Translations under genes and position numbers: made by a program
Shown here: positions 42,819 through 50,973 of the stretch, piece after piece
Layout: every line of letters begins with the position of its first letter
Numbering within the stretch: the first letter of the stretch is position 1
Origin: Thermoanaerobaculia bacterium
GTDB lineage: Bacteria; Acidobacteriota; Thermoanaerobaculia; Thermoanaerobaculales; Sulfomarinibacteraceae
Reading direction: 5' to 3'
Assembly: GCA_027061805.1 (NCBI GenBank)
Contig: JAMOWA010000040.1
Location: forward strand, 1 to 50,973
Length of the DNA stretch: 50,973 nucleotides
Notes under the pieces: generated by a model
The model's input: only the letters and a program-made list of their open reading frames with translations
Database searches by the model: none
Told to the model about the DNA's origin: nothing

Positions 42819-43904
42819 CTATCCGAGCCTCTCCACCACGGCCCGGGCCACCTTCGCGAAGGCCCGTGCCGCCTCGGATTCGGGGCTCTCCAGGACGATG
42901 GGCCTGCCGGAGTCGCCGCCCGAGACGATCTGGGGGTCGATGGGGATGGCCCCGAGGAAGGGGACCCCCAGCTCGTCGGCGGTCCGCTCCCCGCCCCCCT
43001 TCCCGAAGATGTGCTCCACGTGGCCGCAGGAGGGGCAGGTGAAGTGGGACATGTTCTCCACGATGCCCAGCACCGGGACGTCCATCTTCGTGAACATGGC
43101 GAGGCCCTTGCGGGCATCGATGAGGGCCACGTCCTGGGGCGTGGTCACGATGACGGCACCGCTGACGGGCACGTTCTGGCAGAGGGTGATGGACACGTCA
43201 CCGGTCCCCGGCGGCAGGTCCACCACCAGCTCGTCCAGCTCGCCCCACTGCACGTCGCCCACGAACTGCTCCAGGGCCTTCATGAGCATGGGCCCGCGCC
43301 AGATCACGGGCTGGTCGGCCTCGATGATGAGGCCCAGGGACATCATGCGGACGCCTCCCGGGCCCGTGACCGGCATGATCTTCCCATCGGCCGTGGCCAT
43401 GGGCTGACCGCCGCCGAACATGAGCTGCTGGGACGGGCCGTAGATGTCGGCGTCCAGGAGGCCGACCCGGTGGCCCAGCCCCGCCAGGGCCAGGGCCAGG
43501 TTGGCGGCCACGGTGGACTTGCCCACGCCGCCCTTGCCGGAGGCCACGGCCACCACGTGCTTCACGCCGGCGATCCTGTCGGCCCAGGTGGGTGCCGCCT
43601 GGCTCCCCACCTGGGGCCCCGGCGCCCCGGCCTGGGGAAGCGAGGGACCCTGGGGTGCCGGCACGATCCTCACGTCCACGTCGACCCGCTCCACCCCCTC
43701 CAGGGGCTTCAGGGCGTTCTCCACCGCTGTCTTCACGGCCTCGGCCCCGGCGGGGGTCCCCCCCCGGAGGGCCACCGCGAGCCGCACCGAGGTCCCGTCC
43801 ACCTCCAGCTGGCGGATGACCCCGGCGTCCTCGAGGGAGAGGGTGGTGCCGGGGACTGTCACCTGGCGAAGGGCCTGACGGATCGCATCGTGGTGATGGG
43901 TCAT
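42819..43904 (-). CDS. mrp: Mrp/NBP35-type Fe-S cluster carrier ATPase
   Basis: This 361-residue cytoplasmic protein has an N-terminal MIP18/DUF59-like domain (about 1-82), then a P-loop ATPase with deviant Walker A ASGKGGVGKST (121-131), DADIYGPS and DLPPGTGDV. The CxxC pair near 289-292 (FTCPSCGH) bridges a 4Fe-4S cluster at the dimer interface. It delivers Fe-S clusters to apo-proteins. ATG 43904 has AAAGGAGCTTCCC. Followed in the same direction from plsC by 44 nt, so probably cotranscribed. Confidence 0.95.
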   Translation of the reverse strand: MTHHHDAIRQALRQVTVPGTTLSLEDAGVIRQLEVDGTSVRLAVALRGGTPAGAEAVKTAVENALKPLEGVERVDVDVRIVPAPQGPSLPQAGAPGPQVGSQAAPTWADRIAGVKHVVAVASGKGGVGKSTVAANLALALAGLGHRVGLLDADIYGPSQQLMFGGGQPMATADGKIMPVTGPGGVRMMSLGLIIEADQPVIWRGPMLMKALEQFVGDVQWGELDELVVDLPPGTGDVSITLCQNVPVSGAVIVTTPQDVALIDARKGLAMFTKMDVPVLGIVENMSHFTCPSCGHVEHIFGKGGGERTADELGVPFLGAIPIDPQIVSGGDSGRPIVLESPESEAARAFAKVARAVVERLG

Positions 43905-43948
43905 GGGAAGCTCCTTTCGGGGGCCGGGAGGGCCGGCGGCCGTGGTGT

Positions 43949-44722
43949 TCAACCGGTGTCCTCCCCCTCCCCATTCCCGGCATCCGGGATGTGCCCCGTG
44001 GGACCGCGGAGGTGGTCGATGGCGCGCCGGGTCTCCTCCATGAGCGCCTGGCGCTCGCCCGTGGACCGGTCCGCGGTGGGGATGGGCTCCCCGATGCGCA
44101 CGGTCACCCGCGTCAGGGGCCGGATGAGGCGGCTGCCGGAGGGCAGGGCGATGCGGGCCCCCTCGATGCCGACGGGGAGGATGGGGTAGCGGGAGCGCAG
44201 GGCCAGCAGGAACCCGCCCCTCTGGAAGGGGAGGAGCCGCCCGTCCTCCGTCCGGGTCTCCTCGGGGAAGAGCAGCAGCGAGCTGCCCTCCCGGGCCTGG
44301 CCGGAGGCCTTCCGGAACATCCCCGGGGCGGTGGAACGGTCCGCGCGGTCCACGGGGATGAAACCCAGGGCGCGCATGGCCCATCCCAGGAACGGGAGGT
44401 TGAAGAGGGACTTCTTGGCCAGGAACCGGGCCCGGAGCCGGGCCGGGAGCGCGGCCATGAGCGCGGGGATGTCCACCGCGGACTCGTGGTTGACCATGAT
44501 GACGTAGCACCGGGAGAGATCGAGGTTCTCCGTGCCCTCCACCCGGAGCCGGACCCCGGCCACCAGCACGATGAGCCGGGCCCACCACCGCGCGAGGTAG
44601 AGCCCCACCCTGCCCCCCGGCGAGAGGGGCTTCACCACCACCGCGGCGCTGCCGAAGACCACCGTGAACAGGACGGCCAGCGGCCACGCCACGACGCTGA
44701 AGAGGAAGCTCGTAACCCGCAT
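43949..44722 (-). CDS. plsC: 1-acyl-sn-glycerol-3-phosphate acyltransferase (PlsC family)
   Basis: This 257-residue inner-membrane enzyme has an N-terminal membrane segment (SFLFSVVAWPLAVLFTVVFG), acyltransferase motif NHESAVD with H79 and D84, FIPVDR, FPEETRT (152-158) and LPVGIEG. It acylates lysophosphatidic acid in phospholipid synthesis. ATG 44722 is chosen; the frame runs upstream through the octamer array to 44842 and gives APAPLRPC-like repeats, which I regard as non-coding. No SD; TACAAT lies 7 nt upstream, suggesting a leaderless mRNA. Confidence 0.92.
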   Translation of the reverse strand: MRVTSFLFSVVAWPLAVLFTVVFGSAAVVVKPLSPGGRVGLYLARWWARLIVLVAGVRLRVEGTENLDLSRCYVIMVNHESAVDIPALMAALPARLRARFLAKKSLFNLPFLGWAMRALGFIPVDRADRSTAPGMFRKASGQAREGSSLLLFPEETRTEDGRLLPFQRGGFLLALRSRYPILPVGIEGARIALPSGSRLIRPLTRVTVRIGEPIPTADRSTGERQALMEETRRAIDHLRGPTGHIPDAGNGEGEDTG

Positions 44723-44729
44723 GGCGGGT

Positions 44730-44735
44730 ATTGTA
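44730..44735 (-). promoter_or_regulatory. -10 box of plsC-mrp (leaderless type)
   Basis: TACAAT at 44735-44730, 7 nt before ATG 44722. The position of a -35 would fall within the adjacent octamer array, so repeat number could affect expression. Confidence 0.5.
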
Positions 44736-44743
44736 ACCGCCCC

Positions 44744-44791
44744 GGGGCGCAGGGGCGCAGGGGCGCAGGGGCGCAGGGGCGCAGGGGCGCA
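44744..44791. repeat. Octamer tandem array (GGGGCGCA) x6
   Basis: Six perfect 8-bp copies start 9 bp upstream of the plsC -10 box. Unit related to the AGCAGGGG repeats at 4683-4740 and the GCGCAGGGG ends of the composite repeats. Confidence 0.95.
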
Positions 44792-45076
44792 GGAACGTGA
44801 TCGCGGTCGGGGACCCGGACGTACCAACGCAAAGGAAAGCATCCCGACACAGACGACGTGGCAATCTCAGAATTGCCGAGGCGTTCGTGCACCGATGACT
44901 GGCCGTCGGAGCCCTGGTGGCTCAGTCTGGTGTGTTTCGTTTCCCCTGGTGAGTTCTCGCCCTGTCAGGGGTTGTGGAGGGAAGGGTTGTGGTGCAGTGT
45001 TGGGGGATGGATGGTGAGGCACCGGATCGTGAGGCGGAGCTGCTGGCCGGGGAGCTGGCGGGGATTCGAGACCGCC

Positions 45077-45175
45077 AGACCCGGCGGCGTGGATCCGAGG
45101 ACCTACTTCCGGGAGGCCGCCATCCGGACCATCACGGAAGCCGGAACCGTGACCCTCCCCAAGGACCTGACCTGC
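45077..45175 (+). pseudogene. Possible IS66-type transposase C-terminal remnant
   Basis: The frame reads GVDPRTYFREAAIRTITEAG, then TVTLPKDL, with strong G/C preference at third positions. IS66-family transposases carry a similar G-V-x-P-R-x-Y-x-R-x-x-x-x-R-I segment near the C-terminus; this is from memory and the match is short. No other part of the gene is visible, and the rest of 44792-45260 holds nothing I recognise. Confidence 0.35.
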
Positions 45176-45261
45176 CAGAACCCGGATCCCAGGCACACAT
45201 TCCCTCCCGGGCGTCAAGACGGGATCGGGCAAGGATGTACGACCTTCCAGCTCCCCGGGGT

Positions 45262-45290
45262 TTGACCTGACGGGTACCAGACAGTAATGT
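45262..45290 (+). promoter_or_regulatory. Promoter of spoVG with long leader
   Basis: TTGACC (45262-45267), 17-nt spacer, TAATGT (45285-45290). It predicts transcription from about 45297 and a leader of about 235 nt before the spoVG ATG at 45531. Confidence 0.6.
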
Positions 45291-45298
45291 GGGGGCAT

Positions 45299-45322
45299 CA
45301 CGGTGGACCCGTGTCCACCGTG
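45299..45322 (+). promoter_or_regulatory. Perfect 10-bp hairpin at the 5' end of the spoVG leader
   Basis: CACGGTGGAC-CCGT-GTCCACCGTG. It begins at or just after the predicted start site, so it could be an operator for a dimeric regulator or a 5' RNA stem-loop. Confidence 0.5.
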
Positions 45323-45530
45323 GGAGTGTCGCGGAGCGATCTGGAGCTGTCCGTGCATGGACCGGAACACCCGGACATGACAGCGGTTGGAGCCTTTTCT
45401 TCTGCGGGATCCCGCTCCGGTCGGGGCCCTGCGGTGCTGCGTGGGACCCGCGCTCCGCGACCCAGACATGGTGCCGGGGGGTGCGCTTCCACGGGGGCGT
45501 GCCACCGGATCGCCGATTCGGAGGGCCCGT

Positions 45531-45926
45531 ATGGAAATCACCGAGGTTCGGATCAGCCCGGCCAGGGGCGGCAAGGTCAGGGCGTTTGCCAGCATCGTGA
45601 TCGACGACTGCTTCATCGTCAACGACCTGAGGGTCATGGAAGGCCGTGAGGGGCAGCTCTTCGTGACCATGCCGGCGCGGAAGATGCGCAACGGGCAGAT
45701 GCGGGACATCGCCCACCCCCTCAACTCGGAGACCAGGAAGCTCGTCGAGGAGCGTGTTCTCCAGGAGTTCCAGGTGGCGGTGGACAACCTCGTGGTCCCC
45801 GAACGGACGGGCTCCGGAGGGGGTGAGAGGCGCCAGGACCGTGACAGGCCGCTGAACAGGCTGGCCACGAAGCTGTTCTCGGATGACTACTGGACCGGTG
45901 GAGGTGAGCGTCCCGGGAACGGCTGA
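45531..45926 (+). CDS. spoVG: SpoVG-family RNA/DNA-binding regulator
   Basis: This 131-residue cytoplasmic protein has the SpoVG core in residues 1-85 (MEITEVRISPARGGKVRAFA, VIDDCFIVNDLRVMEG, FVTMPARKMRNGQMRDIAHPLN). A basic, charged extension of about 40 residues is absent from the usual 85-100-residue members. SpoVG proteins bind nucleic acid, mainly RNA, and act as global regulators. ATG 45531 has GGAGGGCC. An in-frame extension to 45387 is ignored because it lacks an SD. In many bacteria spoVG precedes ispE and prs; here tRNA-Gln and prs follow but ispE is missing. Confidence 0.92.
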   Translation: MEITEVRISPARGGKVRAFASIVIDDCFIVNDLRVMEGREGQLFVTMPARKMRNGQMRDIAHPLNSETRKLVEERVLQEFQVAVDNLVVPERTGSGGGERRQDRDRPLNRLATKLFSDDYWTGGGERPGNG

Positions 45927-45964
45927 CCGGTTCCGGAGGGGCTTCGGTCCGGGGCTCCGGAGCG

Positions 45965-45992
45965 TTCCGGACGTCCCGACATCATGTATACT
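45965..45992 (+). promoter_or_regulatory. Promoter of tRNA-Gln
   Basis: TTCCGG (45965-45970), 16-nt spacer, TATACT (45987-45992), 10 nt before the mature tRNA 5' end. Confidence 0.6.
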
Positions 45993-46002
45993 CTGCCGCG
46001 CT

Positions 46003-46077
46003 TGGGGCGTCGGCAAGCGGTAAGCCACCGGTCTTTGGAACCGGCATTCGCAGGTTCGAATCCTGCCGCCCCAGCCA
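46003..46077 (+). tRNA. tRNA-Gln (anticodon TTG)
   Basis: 75 nt with acceptor TGGGGCG/CGCCCCA, anticodon loop CTTTGGA (46033-46039, anticodon TTG), T-arm GGTTCGAATCC, discriminator G and genomically encoded CCA (46075-46077). It closely resembles bacterial glutamine tRNAs. It lies 16 nt before prs and is probably processed from a joint transcript. Confidence 0.97.
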
Positions 46078-46093
46078 GGGATGACGGACGACC

Positions 46094-47041
46094 ATGCTGA
46101 AGGAACATCCTCTTGCCGTGTTCTCGGGCCGGAGCAATCCGGCGCTGTCCCAGGCGATCTGCGACTACCTCCAGATCGAGCCGGGGAAGATCAGCCTGCG
46201 CAACTTCTCGGATGGCGAGATCTACTGCCAGATCGACGACAACGTGCGCGGGGCGGATGTCTTCATCGTGCAGTCCACGGGTACGCCCGGCAACGAGCGG
46301 CTCATGGAGCTGCTCATCATGCTGGACGCCTTCCGGCGGTCGTCCCCCTCGAGGATCACGGCGGTCCTTCCCTACTACGGGTACGCCCGTCAGGACCGGA
46401 AGGACAAGCCGAGGGTTCCCATCACGGCCAAGCTGGTGGCCAACCTGATCACCACGGCCGGGGCCAACAGGCTGCTTACCATGGACCTCCACGCATCCCA
46501 GATCCAGGGCTTCTTCGACATCCCCGTGGATCACCTCTACGCCGCACCGGTGCTCATCGAGGCCATCCGCTCCGGGGAGCTGGCCCGCCTGACGCTGGTC
46601 TCCCCCGATGCCGGGGGCGTGGAGCGGGCGAGGGCCTTCGCCAAGAGGCTCGCGGCGGACCTGGCCATCATGGACAAGCGGCGGCCCGAGGCAAACAAGG
46701 CGGAGATCATGAACGTGATCGGTGACGTGGCGGGCCGCGACTGCGTCATCATCGATGACATCATCGACACGGCCGGGACGCTCGTGAAGACGGCCGAGGC
46801 ATTGAAGGAACGGGGGGCGAGGTCGGTCCACGCTGCGGGAGTGCACGCGGTCCTGTCCGGACCCGCCATCGAACGTATCAACAACAGCGCCCTGGAACGG
46901 GTGATGGTGACCGACACGCTGATGCTCGGTGAGGATGCCGCGTGCTGCCCGAAGATCGAGCAGCTGTCCGTGGCCGTCCTGCTGGGGGAGGCGATCCGGA
47001 GGATCCACGAGGGCGCGTCGGTCTCCAGTCTGTTCGTCTGA
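46094..47041 (+). CDS. prs: Ribose-phosphate pyrophosphokinase
   Basis: This 315-residue cytosolic enzyme makes PRPP from ribose 5-phosphate and ATP for nucleotide, His and Trp synthesis. Visible are FSGRSNPALSQAI (N-terminus), the catalytic/flexible-loop YYGYARQDRKDKPR, DLHASQIQGFFDIPVDHL (about 132-149) and the PRPP loop DDIIDTAGTL (about 219-228). Full family length. The SD before ATG 46094 is weak. Transcribed with the tRNA-Gln and followed by rplY. Confidence 0.97.
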   Translation: MLKEHPLAVFSGRSNPALSQAICDYLQIEPGKISLRNFSDGEIYCQIDDNVRGADVFIVQSTGTPGNERLMELLIMLDAFRRSSPSRITAVLPYYGYARQDRKDKPRVPITAKLVANLITTAGANRLLTMDLHASQIQGFFDIPVDHLYAAPVLIEAIRSGELARLTLVSPDAGGVERARAFAKRLAADLAIMDKRRPEANKAEIMNVIGDVAGRDCVIIDDIIDTAGTLVKTAEALKERGARSVHAAGVHAVLSGPAIERINNSALERVMVTDTLMLGEDAACCPKIEQLSVAVLLGEAIRRIHEGASVSSLFV

Positions 47042-47066
47042 GGGGCCCGGAGGGAGCAGGAGAAAG

Positions 47067-47765
47067 ATGACCCAGACCAAGAGTGACATCGTGATCACCG
47101 TGGAGCGCCGCAAGGACACCGGCAAGGGTGCCGCGCGCCGGCTCCGCCAGGAGGGGAGGATCCCCGGCGTGGTGTACGGGGGAGACAAGGAACCGTTCGC
47201 CATCTCCGTCGACCGGCACGCGGTCCAGGAGCTCCTCAGGCAGGAGGCGGGCGGCAACACCATCTTCCTGCTGAAGCTCAAGGGGGCCAAGCAGGAGCGG
47301 CGCGCCATGATCCGGGAGATCCAGATCGATCCCCTGACGCGGCAGTTCATCCACATCGACTTCATCCGCGTGACGCGTGGACACAAGCTCAACGTGACCG
47401 TCCCGGTCGAGCTGACGGGCGACAGCGTCGGGGTGCGGCACGGTGGTCTCCTGGACTTCGTGACGCGGGAGATCCAGATGGAGGTGCTGCCCCGGGAGCT
47501 CCCCGACAGGATCGAGCTGGACATCAGCGACCTGGACGTGGAGCAGCACATCACGGTGGGTGAGCTCGAGGATCTGCTGCCGCCGAGCGCCCGCCTCCTG
47601 GATGATCCGTCCAGGGTCGTGGTCACCATCGCGGCACCTCGCGGCAAGACCGCCGAGGAGGAGGCCGAGGAGGCCGCCGCGGCCGAGCTCGTGATCACGG
47701 AGCAGGCGGAGCCCGAGGTGATCCATGGCAAGGGCCGCGAGAGCGAGGAGGAAGGTACCGAGTAA
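47067..47765 (+). CDS. rplY: 50S ribosomal protein L25/general stress protein Ctc
   Basis: This 232-residue CTC-type L25 has an N-terminal 5S rRNA-binding domain (about 1-98; [20 protein letters not shown]) and a C-terminal TL5-like beta domain (about 100-190; [22 protein letters not shown]). An acidic, Ala/Glu-rich tail follows (about 195-232). ATG 47067 has GGAGCAGGAGAAAG. The long CTC form is standard outside gamma-proteobacteria, and the order prs-rplY-pth is widely conserved. Confidence 0.96.
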   Translation: MTQTKSDIVITVERRKDTGKGAARRLRQEGRIPGVVYGGDKEPFAISVDRHAVQELLRQEAGGNTIFLLKLKGAKQERRAMIREIQIDPLTRQFIHIDFIRVTRGHKLNVTVPVELTGDSVGVRHGGLLDFVTREIQMEVLPRELPDRIELDISDLDVEQHITVGELEDLLPPSARLLDDPSRVVVTIAAPRGKTAEEEAEEAAAAELVITEQAEPEVIHGKGRESEEEGTE

Positions 47766-47768
47766 CCC

Positions 47769-48356
47769 ATGGGTATCGAGCTTGTGGTGGGCCTGGGGAA
47801 CCCCGGCGAGGAGTACGCCGGGACCCGTCACAACGTGGGTTTCCGGGTGGTGGACGAGGTGGCCCGCCGGCTCAGGGCCGGGTCGTGGGAGCGCCATCAT
47901 TCCTCGGAGGTGGCGGTCTCCACGCGGGGTCCCCGGGTGTGGCTCGCCAGGCCGAGGACCTTCATGAACCGCTCGGGAATGGCGGTGGCGTCCCTCCTCG
48001 AGGGGCTGGACGTGCCCCCCTCCCGGATGCTGGTGATCGTGGACGACGTGGACCTTCCCGTGGGGAGGATCCGCCTCCGCCCGTCCGGCGGACCGGGAAC
48101 CCACAACGGCCTGCGGGACATCGTGGACCGGATCGGCCCCGGGTTCGCCCGCCTCCGCCTGGGTGTGCGCGGCGAGACGCCGTGGAACGACCTGGCGGAG
48201 TACGTGCTGTCGCCCTTCGACGAGGAGGAGCAGCCGGCCGTGGAGGAGATGATCAGGCTGGCGGCGGATGCCGTGACCGTCAGTGTTTTCGAGGGGCTCA
48301 GGCGGGCCATGAACCGCTTCAACCAGCCCCCTGTCACCAAGGAAACCGTGAACTGA
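47769..48356 (+). CDS. pth: Peptidyl-tRNA hydrolase
   Basis: This 195-residue enzyme recycles peptidyl-tRNA released from stalled ribosomes. Active-site residues N11, H21 (GTRHNVGF), N67 (TFMNRSG) and D92/D93 ([11 protein letters not shown]), with [17 protein letters not shown], are all present. ATG 47769 is 3 nt after rplY. Next gene begins 11 nt downstream. Confidence 0.97.
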   Translation: MGIELVVGLGNPGEEYAGTRHNVGFRVVDEVARRLRAGSWERHHSSEVAVSTRGPRVWLARPRTFMNRSGMAVASLLEGLDVPPSRMLVIVDDVDLPVGRIRLRPSGGPGTHNGLRDIVDRIGPGFARLRLGVRGETPWNDLAEYVLSPFDEEEQPAVEEMIRLAADAVTVSVFEGLRRAMNRFNQPPVTKETVN

Positions 48357-48367
48357 AGGAGGAGCCC

Positions 48368-50410
<2,043 letters not shown>

Positions 50411-50436
50411 CGCCAGGAGCGGAAGCGTGACGCACG

Positions 50437-50464
50437 GCCGGCCCCTCGGGGCCGGCTTTTTCTT
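50437..50464 (+). terminator. Rho-independent terminator after hppA
   Basis: Perfect 9-bp stem GCCGGCCCC-TC-GGGGCCGGC followed by TTTTTCTT. Confidence 0.92.
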
Positions 50465-50973
50465 GGTGAGGAGGTGAAGAAGGACCCTCCCTCGGCTGGC
50501 GGGGGTCCGACGCCCGTCCCCCCTCCCATGCCAGGGTGGGTACGGGTGTTGTGATGTGAGGGTGCCTGTCTTTGTCGTTGGATCTGTTCCTGACGCTGCC
50601 CCCGAAACTGATCCCAGACCTGGCCCTACCGGTGCCGCCGGATCCGTTCCCGTGCCCGGATCCGGTGCATCGTGGTCCTTCCCGAATGGAAGTGGTTCGT
50701 TTCTCCGGGATTCCACGGACACGGGGAGGTGTGGACCTCCAGCCGGGGCCTGGCTTCAATTTCATCCAGGCGTGAACCCGGCTTTGAAACCGCCTCCTGT
50801 ACTGCCCGGAGGAATGGTGCCAATCTCCAGGCCCGGAACGGGTCACAGGCGTCTGTTGCTACTTCGGTGATGGGAGGGTGACCCTGACCAGGTTTCCTGG
50901 AACTGCTGAAAACTCTGCCAGAGGGGCAAGCTGGAGACCATCTCCATTGATGACGGGGAAGTACTCTGCTGGC
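50465..50973. other. Gene-poor end segment with decayed repeat and lower G+C tail
   Basis: GGTGAGGAGGTGAAGAAGG at 50465 echoes the GTGAAGA modules. From about 50580 to 50670 sequence shows a 6-bp rhythm (GTTCCT-GACGCT-GCCCCC...) like a worn hexamer field. The last 100 bp are less G+C-rich than the rest. There the plus strand reads FLELLKTLPEG in one frame and LETISIDDGEVLCW in another, possibly a frameshifted relic running off the window. I cannot name it. Confidence 0.35.

Noticed and set aside
44723-44842. N-terminal extension of PlsC through the octamer array
   Set aside because: Gives APAPLRPC-type repeats from GGGGCGCA units; the -10 box and ATG 44722 fit the family N-terminus.
45387-45530. 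In-frame N-terminal extension of SpoVG
   Set aside because: The conserved family start is MEITEVRIS at 45531 with GGAGGG upstream; the extension has no family similarity.

Overview
This is a G+C-rich (about two thirds by eye) bacterial chromosome segment from a diderm. Outer-membrane parts (porin-like barrel, Tol system, PlsC) are present. A secreted VWA protein of the type named 'VWFA-related Acidobacterial domain', DUF4388, an S55 peptidase with a beta-propeller partner, an octaheme cytochrome of the HAO type, and the order tRNA-Gln/prs/rplY/pth together suggest an Acidobacteriota-like organism. That is an inference; no rRNA or phylogenetic marker analysis was possible.

Layout. 1-1.9 kb: repeat-rich accessory DNA with a nested IS junction, an inverted-repeat element, a four-helix-bundle (IVP-like) gene starting inside a 155-bp palindrome, and 700 bp of degenerate hexamer repeats. 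1.9-10.5 kb: SWIM/SNF2 helicase, ElbB, DUF2270 membrane protein, octaheme cytochrome, FHA-RDD protein and a porin-like barrel. 10.7-18.6 kb: one complete chemosensory operon (MCP, solo Hpt, CheA with two CheW domains, CheW, CheY, CheB, CheR, CheX), with no flagellar or pilus genes beside it. 18.8-24.3 kb: overlapping minus-strand operon of S55 peptidase, secreted beta-propeller, CoaD and a GT4 glycosyltransferase. 24.5-31.4 kb: TPR/dual cNMP-binding protein, VWA protein, then tolQ-tolR-tolA-like-tolB. 31.4-36.0 kb: zinc-ribbon protein, MFS transporter, DUF4388 protein, an XRE repressor with a membrane partner, and a small exported protein. 36.0-36.7 kb: a second repeat field, including 13 heptamers. 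36.7-44.7 kb: BMP-like lipoprotein, Nif3, a decayed glycerol kinase fragment, a DHH-CBS-nucleotidyltransferase fusion, an exported protein, RsmD, Mrp and PlsC. 45.5-50.4 kb: SpoVG, tRNA-Gln, Prs, L25, Pth and a K+-dependent-type membrane pyrophosphatase, closed by a clear terminator.

Two window-wide patterns stand out. First, at least eight operon-leading genes have a TAnnnT -10 hexamer only 6-8 nt before the start codon and no Shine-Dalgarno, which implies leaderless mRNAs. SD-led genes coexist with them. Second, a modular repeat occurs 34 kb apart in opposite orientation with the same module order: GTGAAGA-type heptamers, a CCCCGCCC palindrome, GCAGGGG octamers, then degenerate GGACAC-type hexamers. 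In both copies it overlaps the stop codon of an unrelated gene. I found no CRISPR array, rRNA, prophage or recognisable defence island.
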